A stretch of DNA of 40,407 nucleotides from Flavobacteriaceae bacterium (GTDB taxonomy: Bacteria; Bacteroidota; Bacteroidia; Flavobacteriales; Flavobacteriaceae), in contig JANQKN010000028.1 in the NCBI GenBank assembly GCA_028281065.1, positions 1 through 40,407 on the forward strand, read 5' to 3'. Positions 1 through 7,674 of this stretch are shown piece by piece. The notes under the pieces were generated by a model. It did no database searches. It was not told where the DNA came from and saw only the letters and a list, made by a program, of their open reading frames with translations. Positions within the stretch are counted from its first letter, which is position 1. Each line of letters opens with the position of its first letter. Made by a program: the position numbers and the translations under genes.

Positions 1-1
1 T

Positions 2-772
2 AAGTTGAAGTTTGAAGAAAGCCCCAAGATCATAACCACAAGCAACTACGGTATTTCCAAGGTGGACGGTAGTACGAAAAGGAGGATTATGTATTGGGTG
101 GCCAGTGATTATTACCACGGGGAGGATGAAAGCTGTTTCAAGTTGGAACACCAGCCCCATGAGGACCTGGGGTTGGAATTGATAAACGATTTTGATGCTG
201 CGGAATACAGCAGCTTTATCAATTTTATGGCCCAGTGCCTACAATTCTACCTCTCTACGAAAAAACCCATACGGGCCCCCGAAGGGAACATCGTGAAAAG
301 GAATGCACTGCAGAGCATGGGGGATGCCTTTTTCAACTGGGCGGAAATATATTTCAGTCCTACGGAAAACGGGGAACCTTCCCCGGCCCTTAATATGTAT
401 ATCCCCAAAAAGGACCTATTGGAAAGCTGCAAAAAGGGTACGGAATACACTAGGCTTACAAGCCAATCCTTCAAAAATAAACTGGAACAATGGTGTAAGT
501 ACAAAGGGTTTGTACTAAACCCCCGAAAACTGTTGAACAAACAGAAGTTCATCAAAAAGAAGTACATGGGCACCACCAGGGAATTCTATTACATACGAAC
601 ACCCAACACATTGCCCAAAGGATGGAATGCGGAACACGTATACGACACCGCATTCAAGGATGATGACGGGCTTGATACTGTAGCTGAAATTGAAGAAATG
701 ATGAAGAACCCCAAAATGGATTTTAAGGATAAAGAGGATATAAACCCAAAGGATGATGATTTCCCCAGTTAA
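2..772 (+). CDS. C-terminal part of SF3/D5-like replication helicase (primase-helicase), truncated by window start
   Basis: The frame is open from the left edge, so the apparent TTG start at 5 is not real. The visible part begins with a TSNYGIS segment, then a KRRIMYW stretch and an acidic patch leading to a FINFMAQCLQFYL helix. In Bacteroidota mobile-element primase-helicases this is the end of the SF3 ATPase domain (sensor and arginine-finger region). Roughly the last 120 residues resemble the winged-helix-like C-terminal domain of those proteins. The product would unwind the element's origin and possibly prime synthesis. Walker A and B motifs would lie upstream, outside the window. Family assignment rests on pattern recognition of the tail only. 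Confidence 0.65.
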   Translation, partial: KLKFEESPKIITTSNYGISKVDGSTKRRIMYWVASDYYHGEDESCFKLEHQPHEDLGLELINDFDAAEYSSFINFMAQCLQFYLSTKKPIRAPEGNIVKRNALQSMGDAFFNWAEIYFSPTENGEPSPALNMYIPKKDLLESCKKGTEYTRLTSQSFKNKLEQWCKYKGFVLNPRKLLNKQKFIKKKYMGTTREFYYIRTPNTLPKGWNAEHVYDTAFKDDDGLDTVAEIEEMMKNPKMDFKDKEDINPKDDDFPS

Positions 773-1022
773 TACACAATGGTTCAATAACGATATGGCG
801 CTTTGTTTCCGATTCGGTTTCAAGGTGTATTGCATCCCCAGGAGCGATTTTAAAGTGTGGGTGGAAATGGACCGGAAAGGGCGTAAAAAAAGGCTCCCCA
901 ACCCCTTTGAACAGAACGGCGCGCTTTGGAATAAAATAGCGGACCTGTACAGGCAGGAAGCCGAGAAACTGAGAATAAGAATAACTGAAAAAATTAAAGA
1001 AAATGAGTTTGGAAAGCACTAA
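753..1022 (+). CDS. Small hypothetical protein (89 aa)
   Basis: The reading frame overlaps the end of the helicase gene by 20 bases and the next gene by 20 bases, which is typical of a compact viral operon. Two adjacent ATG codons (753, 756) could start it; a GGATG-rich stretch precedes them. The product has a short beta-rich N-terminal half with aromatic residues and a basic, helical C-terminal half rich in Arg, Lys and Glu. I do not recognise a family. A role near replication is possible only from its position behind the helicase gene. Confidence 0.6.
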   Translation: MMISPVNTQWFNNDMALCFRFGFKVYCIPRSDFKVWVEMDRKGRKKRLPNPFEQNGALWNKIADLYRQEAEKLRIRITEKIKENEFGKH

Positions 1023-1275
1023 GGATATCGCATTGATTTTCACGACCATATTGTCACTGTTGTTTTTGATTGGTCTATGCCTCTATTGGAGGAACCTGGT
1101 TAGGGAAAACAAGAGGATAAAGGCAAAGATCAAACATGCGGAAGAAACCCAAAAAAGATCGTTGGAACTGAAAAGGAAGGGTTTAAAGCCCTTTAAGGTA
1201 GCTGGCCGTACCATATATGCCAAAAACTATAAGGAAGCCATGGCAAGCCACCAAAAAGAAGTAAGGAATACTTAA
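1003..1275 (+). CDS. Small single-pass membrane protein (90 aa)
   Basis: One hydrophobic segment (about residues 9-28, IALIFTTILSLLFLIGLCLYW) is followed by a highly charged helix of about 30 residues, probably coiled coil, and a basic tail. The charge distribution suggests the C-terminal part is cytoplasmic. It overlaps the preceding gene by 20 bases. I know no family for it. It belongs to a set of tiny membrane proteins in the element. Confidence 0.6.
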   Translation: MSLESTKDIALIFTTILSLLFLIGLCLYWRNLVRENKRIKAKIKHAEETQKRSLELKRKGLKPFKVAGRTIYAKNYKEAMASHQKEVRNT

Positions 1276-1285
1276 CAGCAAGCCT

Positions 1286-1537
1286 ATGGAAAGGACAGAA
1301 AGCACAAAAGAGACTTTGAAAAAACTACCCGTTTCCCCAAGGAAAAGCGAGTTGCGGGAAATGTACAGTGACTATCCGTCCAAGATCATCAAGGAGGAAA
1401 TAAATTCCATCATAAGGGAAAACCGGGGGATACCGGAAGATCAACCCGTGTATTGCAAGTACGTCCGTAAATGTGAATTCGAAAAGTTGATAAAGATGTT
1501 TGGTTACCCGATGGGGTACGAAAAGCATTTTAGGTAA
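1286..1537 (+). CDS. Hypothetical protein (83 aa)
   Basis: A short, strongly charged soluble protein without membrane segments. The start ATG lies 10 bases after the previous stop, and the gene is followed by a short AT-rich gap. The middle (SKIIKEEINSIIRENRG) looks helical, and two Cys residues occur near position 60 (CKYVRKC). No family recognised. It is supported mainly by its fit in the gene string. Confidence 0.5.
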   Translation: MERTESTKETLKKLPVSPRKSELREMYSDYPSKIIKEEINSIIRENRGIPEDQPVYCKYVRKCEFEKLIKMFGYPMGYEKHFR

Positions 1538-1564
1538 TACAAAAATGAATTAAAAACAAAAACT

Positions 1565-2302
1565 ATGAGTAGCTTAAAATCAAATTTTTTCAGGGGGGGC
1601 GAAAGCAAGTTCTATGACCAATTGGAATTCCATTTTGGATTGGATGAACTTGTACCGGGACCCGTAGAGGAATTGCGCTTTCCAGCATTCAATGGGATAA
1701 ACCATAATGCAACCATAAACCAACCGGGAAAGGTGCGCCGCGCCTATTCATTTAACGGCGTGGATTCTTACGTAGATATCCCAGTAAGGTTATTGGATGA
1801 TCCTGGAGTAGGAAACCCATTTAATATGACCGTAAAATTTTGGTACAAACACCCTACCGGTAATTTGGAATCCAACATACCCATTTTTGGGGATCAAACC
1901 GTCGATAGTTATAGGGGTGCAGCTATAACCCTCCGCACCAATGATATTGTTTTTAGGTATGGAAACGGGTCTACCCTTAATCCTAATGGAAGAAAGTCGT
2001 TTATAGCCCCAACAAACCTATTGCAAAACACGGATTGGAACTGTGTTTGGGTGGAGTTCGTGGATATAGACACCATTAATTGTTGGGTTAACAACCAACC
2101 GATTGTTGTTAACTATTCCAGTGGAAATGCTACTTCCGTGGCATGGAATTTTGCCACGTACTTTTTGATGAGAAAGAACCATAACGGCACCATCCATGCG
2201 CCAGGGGGGTTGTCAAATATTACAGGTTGGAAAAAACTGTGGATTCCCAATGAGCGTACAGAGGCTTTTAACCTTGAAAATTCGGGGCAGATCCTTTTTT
2301 AA
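1565..2302 (+). CDS. LamG / concanavalin A-like fold protein, possible receptor-binding protein
   Basis: The stretch from about residue 50 (GKVRRAYSFNGVDSYVDIP) matches the hallmark entry strand of LamG_3 domains, where a G-K-V-x-x-A-x-x-F-x-G-x-D-x-Y-V pattern is usual. The remainder is rich in beta strands with the typical Trp-containing strands (CVWVEFVDID, INCWVNNQ). Such domains bind glycans or mediate adhesion. In a viral element this makes it a candidate for host recognition, although it lies with the accessory genes and not beside the late genes. No signal peptide or membrane anchor is visible, so secretion by the general pathway is unlikely. Function is inferred from fold only. Confidence 0.6.
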   Translation: MSSLKSNFFRGGESKFYDQLEFHFGLDELVPGPVEELRFPAFNGINHNATINQPGKVRRAYSFNGVDSYVDIPVRLLDDPGVGNPFNMTVKFWYKHPTGNLESNIPIFGDQTVDSYRGAAITLRTNDIVFRYGNGSTLNPNGRKSFIAPTNLLQNTDWNCVWVEFVDIDTINCWVNNQPIVVNYSSGNATSVAWNFATYFLMRKNHNGTIHAPGGLSNITGWKKLWIPNERTEAFNLENSGQILF

Positions 2303-2312
2303 AGTTGACTCT

Positions 2313-2540
2313 ATGGAAAGTAAACCAACACACGAGAAATTGATTTTTCGAAAAGGCACCAAAGGTTTGATGCGGGAAGCCATAAAAAATGTTAGGGCCA
2401 ACAAACCGGAATTAAAAAAACACCTTCGGAAAATAAGTATTCACACCCTGCCATCCCATCTGTATTTGTATGTGGATTTAAGGGTAGCCGAAACATTGAA
2501 AAATGAATACCAATCACTGTTTGATAACAAGTATTGGTAA
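2313..2540 (+). CDS. Hypothetical basic protein (75 aa)
   Basis: The ATG at 2313 lies 10 bases after the LamG gene stop. An upstream in-frame start at 2196 would overlap that gene by over 100 bases, so I reject it. The product is basic and helical in its first half (MREAIKNVRANKPELKKHLRK) and ends in an aromatic tail. No family recognised. Confidence 0.5.
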   Translation: MESKPTHEKLIFRKGTKGLMREAIKNVRANKPELKKHLRKISIHTLPSHLYLYVDLRVAETLKNEYQSLFDNKYW

Positions 2541-2563
2541 TAAAAGTGAAAATAATAATTAAC

Positions 2564-2577
2564 GGTGCAATTGCACC
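2564..2577. repeat. Perfect 14-bp palindrome in an intergenic gap
   Basis: GGTGCAA is followed directly by its reverse complement TTGCACC. It sits in the 52-base AT-rich gap between the 75-aa gene and the next small membrane-protein gene. Perfect symmetry without a loop suits a dimeric DNA-binding protein better than a terminator, and no T-run follows. An operator role is inference. Confidence 0.45.
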
Positions 2578-2592
2578 ATAAATCAAATTAAG

Positions 2593-2775
2593 ATGAAAAA
2601 AAAGCACAAAGAAACCCTAGAATGGTTGGGTAATGACGTATCAGAATTATTTAATCAACAAAGGAAGCTACGAAGGCGTGTAGAAATGCAAAACAGGGTT
2701 TTACAATTTGTTTTGTGGTTCATCCTGTTCCTGGTCCTTTTTGGAATTTACCACCGATCCGTATTTGGGTTCTAA
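2593..2775 (+). CDS. Tiny membrane protein (60 aa)
   Basis: A charged N-terminal helix of about 35 residues precedes one membrane segment (about residues 38-54, LQFVLWFILFLVLFGIY). The start ATG follows a 52-base gap that holds a 14-bp palindrome. Cytoplasmic N-terminus is likely from the Lys/Arg distribution. No family recognised. Confidence 0.55.
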   Translation: MKKKHKETLEWLGNDVSELFNQQRKLRRRVEMQNRVLQFVLWFILFLVLFGIYHRSVFGF

Positions 2776-2789
2776 TATTTTTTAAGTGT

Positions 2790-3863
2790 GTGGATAGTAC
2801 CAAAGAACATATTGGAGAACAGCGAATATTATCTTTTTGCTACGGGTACGGAGGTCTCGAAAGGGGAATTTCTCAGTGCGTTCCCACAAGAACCGTCGCT
2901 TATGTGGAGATCGAAGCCTTTCAAAACTTCAACCTGGTGGCAGCGATGGAATCGGGTATGGTGGATTCGGCACCTATTTGGACGGATCTTACAACCTTCG
3001 ATGCAAAACCGTTTCGTAACAGAATACACGGAATCGTTGGGGGTTATCCATGTCAAGGGGAAAGCCTTGCGGGAAAACGGAAACTATGGGATGATCCAAG
3101 GTTCCTTTGGCCGCATATTGAACGGGCTATCAAGGCAAGTAAGCCTATTTGGTGTTTCTTCGAAAACGTGTCCGGACACCTCACAGGATCATTCCCCTAC
3201 ATTCTTGAAAGCCTACGATCTATGGGCTATGCAGTTGAAGCGGGATTGTTTACAGCGGAAGAAGTTGGCGCACCACACGAGAGAAAACGACTTTTCATTT
3301 TCGCAATGGAGAACACCAAATCTTCCTACTGGGGGGACTCAGGGATTTTTAGGAAAAAGAAAAAGTGGCCACAGACAACAGATCAGTTTACAGATGCAAG
3401 TAGAGAAAATGAAATGGCCAACACCGGAAGTAAGCAGGGGGGATTATCACAAACAAAAAAACGGGGAAAACAAGCCGAAACTTTCGGGAGCAGTAATACA
3501 GTGGCCGACACCCAGGACATTTTGTTACAAGGATGCAAATCACGATCGGGGAAAGAGCAACCTTGGGGAAGTGGTTCACAATTGGCCAACACCTCAGGCA
3601 TCCGAAGGGGGAAAGATAAGTGGAAAAGAAACCCAAAATTCATTAACAAAAATGATGAGAAATGGCCAGTTAGACCAGGGCAAGAACAATACCAATGGGA
3701 AGAACCTAGAACGGCTAAACCCGGCTTGGGTTGCACAGTTAATGGGTACAACTTTAGAACAGAGCTTTTACGCCAGTTTGGTAACGGTGTAGTTTATCAA
3801 CAATCAGAGTTTGCATTTAAAACCTTAGTAACGAAACTATTAGCAGACAACAAGATAATGTAG
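2790..3863 (+). CDS. C5-cytosine DNA methyltransferase
   Basis: Transfers a methyl group from S-adenosylmethionine to C5 of cytosine, probably protecting element DNA from host restriction. Visible motifs from a GTG start at 2790: motif I (FCYGYGGLERG, about 16-26), motif IV with catalytic Cys88 (GGYPCQ, codon at 3051), motif VI (ENV, 125-127), motif VIII (HERKRLF) and motif X near the end (LLRQFGNGVV). Length of about 357 residues is normal. The frame is open upstream to 2715, but that would overlap the preceding gene, so GTG is preferred. The target-recognition region (about 3,300-3,720) is odd: the +1 frame is also open and carries WPTP repeats and an LNPAWVAQLMG tail known from other methyltransferases. 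An N6-adenine methyltransferase gene follows one base later. Confidence 0.9.
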   Translation: MDSTKEHIGEQRILSFCYGYGGLERGISQCVPTRTVAYVEIEAFQNFNLVAAMESGMVDSAPIWTDLTTFDAKPFRNRIHGIVGGYPCQGESLAGKRKLWDDPRFLWPHIERAIKASKPIWCFFENVSGHLTGSFPYILESLRSMGYAVEAGLFTAEEVGAPHERKRLFIFAMENTKSSYWGDSGIFRKKKKWPQTTDQFTDASRENEMANTGSKQGGLSQTKKRGKQAETFGSSNTVADTQDILLQGCKSRSGKEQPWGSGSQLANTSGIRRGKDKWKRNPKFINKNDEKWPVRPGQEQYQWEEPRTAKPGLGCTVNGYNFRTELLRQFGNGVVYQQSEFAFKTLVTKLLADNKIM

Positions 3864-3864
3864 T

Positions 3865-4722
3865 ATGTCAGGGAACACGAAAAAAATGATAGCATTTAAC
3901 TATTTCGGGGGAAAGTTTACCTACCTCGATGAGCTTTATAGATATTTTCCTTCGGATTTCGACCACTTATGTGAACTGTTTGCTGGAAGTGCCGTAATTA
4001 CCTTGAATTATACGGACCAAAAGATTATACGAACCATTAACGATATAAACTCCAATGTTATAAACTTTTTCCAAGTTCTTAGGGATAGTCCAAACCAATT
4101 AATTGATGTTTTAAAATTAACACCTTATAGCGAGGAAGAATACTTTAATTGTTTGGAAATCGAAGGTAATAGTATTGAGAAAGCTAGGAGGTTTTATGTG
4201 AGAATAAGGGGGTCACATTATGGGGATGGGGAGTGTGATAAATCTGCAGGGTGGTATTTTTCCCGTAAAGAAGGTGTAAGGTCAGGAGGACAGGGATTAT
4301 CTAGGTGGAATAAAGGTATAGGAAGATTGTACCAGGTGGCTGAAATCTTGAATAAGGTACAGGTGATTAATCGTGATTATACCAAAGCTATAAAAATGTG
4401 TGATTATGAAAGGGCTTTTTTCTATGTAGACCCACCATATCCTTTAAGCACCAGATCCAGTAAAAAAAGATATTCCTATGAAATGGACGATAAAGATCAT
4501 GTGGATCTGGCCGAAGCTCTAAATGGTTTGAAGGGCAAAGCCATGATTTCGAGTTACGATAATGATATGTACGATGAATTGTTCAGCTCTTGGACCAAAG
4601 TAAAATTAGCACCTAAAAAAAACAATGCATCATCAAGCATAAAGCAAGAAGTGATTTGGTTTAATTACCCTATTACACAGACTGCTGGTGCCCAGATGGC
4701 AATGGATTTCAATTCAATTTAA
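3865..4722 (+). CDS. D12-class N6-adenine DNA methyltransferase (Dam-like)
   Basis: Methylates adenine N6 using S-adenosylmethionine. The order of motifs is that of the D12 (alpha) class: NYFGGK near residues 12-17, ELFAGSAV around 37-44 for cofactor binding, and the catalytic DPPY at 189-192. Length of 285 residues fits Dam-like enzymes. The gene starts one base after the cytosine methyltransferase stop, so the two are probably co-translated as an anti-restriction or DNA-marking pair. No cognate restriction endonuclease is visible next to them. Target specificity cannot be read from the sequence. It has fewer GC-rich codons than its neighbours, which may indicate separate acquisition; I did not compute this. 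Confidence 0.9.
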   Translation: MSGNTKKMIAFNYFGGKFTYLDELYRYFPSDFDHLCELFAGSAVITLNYTDQKIIRTINDINSNVINFFQVLRDSPNQLIDVLKLTPYSEEEYFNCLEIEGNSIEKARRFYVRIRGSHYGDGECDKSAGWYFSRKEGVRSGGQGLSRWNKGIGRLYQVAEILNKVQVINRDYTKAIKMCDYERAFFYVDPPYPLSTRSSKKRYSYEMDDKDHVDLAEALNGLKGKAMISSYDNDMYDELFSSWTKVKLAPKKNNASSSIKQEVIWFNYPITQTAGAQMAMDFNSI

Positions 4723-4735
4723 AAAGAATCACGAT

Positions 4736-4873
4736 ATGATAGAATTAGAACTTAAAAACGGTGTTTGGGAGATTTCCCATGGGGGAGCCATCCAACACTA
4801 TGGAACATTGGGAAGCTGTGGTAAATACATACAGCAACATGCGGAAGAAATGGAAGAATGGGAAACCCGGTGA
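4736..4873 (+). CDS. Hypothetical protein (45 aa)
   Basis: Start ATG at 4736, 13 bases after the methyltransferase stop. The stop at 4871-4873 immediately precedes the next start at 4875. The short product ends in a charged helix (YIQQHAEEMEEWETR). No family recognised, and it could be non-coding. Confidence 0.4.
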   Translation: MIELELKNGVWEISHGGAIQHYGTLGSCGKYIQQHAEEMEEWETR

Positions 4874-4874
4874 T

Positions 4875-5351
4875 ATGAAGTGCTATATAATAACATTATC
4901 CAAAACCTTCTTAAAGGGACACCGCCGCGAGGGTGAACCCACAGGGTTTAAACAGGCATACCTAAGCGGTGTTAAAAAACACACCCTAAGAACCAATATT
5001 GAGTATTGGGGAAAAATCATTGATGAAGTCAATGCGGGGGAAGCCTATTTGTCCGTACGGCAATGGTCTGGGAAACCCTATGCATCGAAACAAGATTCCG
5101 AAATAGGCCGGCATTACAAGTTGGGCAAAGAACTGTTTGAAATCGATCCTGCGGGGGTTTTTGATATAGAGGGTAAATATTTGCCGATGTATGGTGAAGA
5201 ACACCTTTCCTTTAACGATGGGTTGCACCCTGTGGATTTTTATTCATGGTTCAATAAATATCCCTTACAGGGTATCATAATCCACTTTACGGACCTAAAA
5301 TACAGTGTGGAGTGGAAAGAGAAACTAGAAGTAGAACCGATAAACTTTTAA
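4875..5351 (+). CDS. ASCH/PUA-like domain protein (158 aa)
   Basis: The ATG at 4875 gives an N-terminus (MKCYIITLSKTFLKGHRREG) that begins with a beta strand, as expected for a domain start. An upstream in-frame start at 4761 runs over the preceding small gene. The pattern KHTLRTNIEYWGKII followed by AYLSVRQWSGKPYASKQ resembles ASCH-like proteins of Bacteroidota phages, in which a conserved Lys/Arg-rich turn and a W-x-G strand lie in a PUA-type barrel. Such domains bind nucleic acids or modified nucleotides. Position between DNA methyltransferases and an HNH nuclease suits a role in nucleic-acid transactions. Exact function unknown. Confidence 0.55.
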   Translation: MKCYIITLSKTFLKGHRREGEPTGFKQAYLSGVKKHTLRTNIEYWGKIIDEVNAGEAYLSVRQWSGKPYASKQDSEIGRHYKLGKELFEIDPAGVFDIEGKYLPMYGEEHLSFNDGLHPVDFYSWFNKYPLQGIIIHFTDLKYSVEWKEKLEVEPINF

Positions 5352-5370
5352 ATCCAGAGAGGTATGCCGA

Positions 5371-5760
5371 TTGATAAGGTTTAAAAGGGCTAAGAACAAA
5401 TGTGAATGGTGCGGGGTTCCCAATCACACCATTAGGAGGAAAAACCTACAGACGGGCGAACTTGAACTACCGGGGGGAAACCTCTTTTTGGATCAAGCCG
5501 CGGAACTTGGATTTGGCTCATTTAAAAAAGCCCAGGAAGTTGCAGACCATTGGAATGATTGGTGCCCCGATGGATTGGGAAAATGGTCGGTCATTGTTTT
5601 AACGGTCGCCCATATAGATAGGGACAAGAAAAACAACCGTTTTGGAAATCTTGCAGCCCTTTGCCAAAAGTGCCATTTGAAGCATGATTTACCACAGCAT
5701 ATAAATAACCGGAAGTACGGTCGCAATTGGAAGCGCGACCAACTTTCCCTTAATCTTTAA
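5371..5760 (+). CDS. HNH endonuclease
   Basis: A nuclease of the beta-beta-alpha-metal class. A zinc knuckle CEWC (residues 11-14) pairs with C98-x-x-C101. The core reads LTVAHID (catalytic His81 with Asp83), then NRFGNLAALCQKCH, which is the usual N-x-x-N-L-x-x-L-C-x-x-C-H signature. No ATG exists in frame upstream; TTG at 5371 is the likely start, because the only nearby ATG (5364) is out of frame. HNH enzymes in phages serve as homing nucleases, packaging nucleases or nicking factors. Here it sits with DNA-modification genes and far from the capsid candidates, so a packaging role is less likely. Confidence 0.8.
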   Translation: MIRFKRAKNKCEWCGVPNHTIRRKNLQTGELELPGGNLFLDQAAELGFGSFKKAQEVADHWNDWCPDGLGKWSVIVLTVAHIDRDKKNNRFGNLAALCQKCHLKHDLPQHINNRKYGRNWKRDQLSLNL

Positions 5761-5765
5761 AAAGG

Positions 5766-5972
5766 ATGGAAAAACCAATATTCACAAAATCAATAACCTT
5801 CGATAAAGAGGCACAAAATGCCCTGCCAAAATGGGTAAAGGATAAAATGAAAGCTGATAGGGAAGCAGCTAGGAGAAAAATGAATTGTAAACACAAAAAC
5901 ACCGAGTTTGTTGGGGCTGTTGGTGGTGAGTTTTGCCACGACTGCCAATCATGGACTGGGGTGTGTGATTAA
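5766..5972 (+). CDS. Small Cys/His-rich protein (68 aa)
   Basis: The C-terminal half carries a CxH...CxxC pattern (CKH, then CHDC), which could hold one zinc ion. The N-terminal half is a basic amphipathic helix. It starts five bases after the HNH gene stop, so the two are probably translated together. No family recognised. Confidence 0.55.
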   Translation: MEKPIFTKSITFDKEAQNALPKWVKDKMKADREAARRKMNCKHKNTEFVGAVGGEFCHDCQSWTGVCD

Positions 5973-5983
5973 AACTATAGACC

Positions 5984-6238
5984 ATGCTTGTAAAAGTAAC
6001 ACAAATAGACATTGACAACGGTGTGCCGTGTGATGGGTGCCTTTGCCCCATTGCGTTGGCAATAGACAGGGATTACAATTTAGATGTAAAGGTGCATGCT
6101 GATGGTGGGATTGTGATAAACGATGGTGAAAAGGAAACAGAAGTATGGGCGGGCTATGAAGCAGCTTCATTTATAGAGAGCTTCGACGATGGAAATGAAG
6201 TAAACCCCTTTTCTTTTGAACTAGACTATAATAATTAA
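5984..6238 (+). CDS. Small phage accessory protein (84 aa), unknown function
   Basis: The first 30 residues (MLVKVTQIDIDNGVPCDGCLCPIALAI) resemble a small family common in phages, with a strand, an I-D-x-G turn, a Cys cluster and C-P-I-A-L-A-I. I cannot name a function for that family. The rest is acidic. It is the first of four consecutive small accessory genes without recognised activity. Confidence 0.5.
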   Translation: MLVKVTQIDIDNGVPCDGCLCPIALAIDRDYNLDVKVHADGGIVINDGEKETEVWAGYEAASFIESFDDGNEVNPFSFELDYNN

Positions 6239-6252
6239 TAAATAAAGATAAA

Positions 6253-6480
6253 ATGGCAGATTTCAAGCACAAATCCAAAAACAAAATCGAGATCACTTTT
6301 ACCGATGGAGAAAAGGTTTTTTCTCCGGGGGAATGCTCATCGAAAAGGTATGTAACCATTGAAAATGAATTACAATGGGTTTTAAGGAGCATATATAAGG
6401 AAATATCGGAATCCGATCACACCGAATCGGAAGTTTCGAAAATTAAAATCAAGATGAAATTTAAAAACGAAATATTATGA
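6253..6480 (+). CDS. Hypothetical protein (75 aa)
   Basis: A short, charged protein with alternating hydrophobic strands (KIEITFTDGEKVF) and a helical, Lys-rich tail. Its TGA stop overlaps the next start in an ATGA arrangement (6477-6480), so translation of the pair is likely coupled. No family recognised. Confidence 0.5.
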   Translation: MADFKHKSKNKIEITFTDGEKVFSPGECSSKRYVTIENELQWVLRSIYKEISESDHTESEVSKIKIKMKFKNEIL

Positions 6481-6731
6481 AACAAGGTAGATCAAGAACA
6501 CTAAGCATTTGTGTGAGCGATATTCCAAAAGACAGGATATTGAAACATGAAAACGGAAAAATGTATATGAACCTTTCAACATGGGATTATGACGAAGAAG
6601 ACAGATATGGGAACGATTTCTCTATTTCAATGTCCCCAGAAGTAGTGCTGAAAGATGAAAATGGGAACACTTTCACTTTAGATCCAGAAAAGCACGAAGG
6701 GCTAGCAGAATTCTTAAACGAAAACCTGTAG
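6477..6731 (+). CDS. Hypothetical protein (84 aa)
   Basis: An acidic small protein coupled to the preceding gene by an ATGA overlap. Visible elements are a strand-rich N-terminal half (RTLSICVSDIP, KMYMNLSTWDYD) and a motif EVVLKDENGNTFTLDPEKHEGLAEFLNENL that looks like a strand followed by a terminal helix. No family recognised. Confidence 0.5.
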   Translation: MKQGRSRTLSICVSDIPKDRILKHENGKMYMNLSTWDYDEEDRYGNDFSISMSPEVVLKDENGNTFTLDPEKHEGLAEFLNENL

Positions 6732-6736
6732 TAAAA

Positions 6737-7102
6737 ATGAGCGTGCCATTTGATTATGTAAACGGGGAAAAGGTCGATTTGTCGAAGCAATCCCACAGGG
6801 ATGAAGTGATAAAGAGAAACAAGAACCTTGAAAAACTGATGAGTGAGAGACTAGACCTAAGTTTTATTACTCAGGAAGTAAACGTGAATTTTAATTGTGA
6901 ATGTCCAAAATGCGGATCAAAAATTGAGTATGAAACGGATATTGAAATATGCTGGAGTAATGGTCACATAGATTTGGATAATCATATAGGAACTATCGAG
7001 TGCGGATCTTGCAACTTTAGATATTCGAAAATCCTATCACATCATGAGAATGTATGGGTAGGCAGAGTAAAGGAAGAAAAACAAAAAGCAATCAAACTGT
7101 AA
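6737..7102 (+). CDS. Zinc-ribbon protein (121 aa)
   Basis: Two CxxC pairs, CPKC near residue 57 and CGSC near residue 92, flank a spacer of about 30 residues. This is the usual geometry of a four-Cys zinc ribbon. A further Cys and a His lie between them. The N-terminal part is helical and basic. Zinc ribbons in phage accessory regions often bind nucleic acids or host RNA polymerase; neither can be shown here. Confidence 0.6.
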   Translation: MSVPFDYVNGEKVDLSKQSHRDEVIKRNKNLEKLMSERLDLSFITQEVNVNFNCECPKCGSKIEYETDIEICWSNGHIDLDNHIGTIECGSCNFRYSKILSHHENVWVGRVKEEKQKAIKL

Positions 7103-7120
7103 TTATTAAGACATATCATT

Positions 7121-7525
7121 ATGAAAATAACTGAAGAAAACCCTATCCATTTTTTTGTTAAGGATCAATCCTGCGATCGGTGGTACAGAATTGAACTGGA
7201 AGCTTTTTTAGAGATTCCACAACACGACGACACTTCGGATTTTCGAACAGTCGAAGACATTAGACTCTTTATGTCAACAGATTTAGTCGATTACGAGTGC
7301 GGTACTTTTCAAATTGATTTTGGAAGGGCGGATGGTATTCATTCATGGGCAAAAACCCTAAAGGAGTTGATCGAAATACAAGCTAGAGAATCTTCTATGA
7401 GCATCGGATTTTCACAGGCTACGAAGGAAGAATATTTAAAGCTAAGAGAGAAAGCTTTTAACATCTATTTAAAGCATCCTAAAACCGATTACGAAGGTTT
7501 GAAGTTAGGATCTGAATTCAGGTAA
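7121..7525 (+). CDS. Hypothetical protein (134 aa)
   Basis: A soluble acidic protein with a Trp-Tyr strand at the start of its core (DRWYRIELEAFLEIP) and an Asp-rich loop. A helical C-terminal third follows. No Cys pairs, membrane segment or nucleotide-binding motif is visible. No family recognised. A 12-base gap separates it from the next tiny gene. Confidence 0.5.
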   Translation: MKITEENPIHFFVKDQSCDRWYRIELEAFLEIPQHDDTSDFRTVEDIRLFMSTDLVDYECGTFQIDFGRADGIHSWAKTLKELIEIQARESSMSIGFSQATKEEYLKLREKAFNIYLKHPKTDYEGLKLGSEFR

Positions 7526-7536
7526 ATTGTTGGATT

Positions 7537-7674
7537 ATGTGCATAGAAAGTAAAACCTGTAAGTGTTGCGGAACCTTGATTCCTACAACCAAAAAAGAAA
7601 AATCCAATAAGGAAAAGAACCGCGCCAGTTATAGAAGTACAAAACAAATGGGTGACCTTTTAAGCTACAGTTAA
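7537..7674 (+). CDS. Tiny Cys-rich protein (45 aa)
   Basis: ATG at 7537. The N-terminus contains CIESKTCKCCG, four Cys within nine residues, followed by a Lys/Ser-rich tail. Its TAA stop overlaps the next ATG (TAATG). The tight overlap and the Cys cluster support it as a real gene, but it is too short for certainty. Confidence 0.45.
   Translation: MCIESKTCKCCGTLIPTTKKEKSNKEKNRASYRSTKQMGDLLSYS

Noticed and set aside
2788-3792. Open frame of 334 codons overlapping the cytosine methyltransferase, as an independent gene
   Set aside because: Its first half has no family features, and its start lies at the methyltransferase start. I treat it as an alternative frame of the same gene and report it as a finding.
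4761-4874. Upstream in-frame start for the ASCH-like gene
   Set aside because: It would overlap the preceding small gene, and the domain begins naturally at the ATG at 4875.
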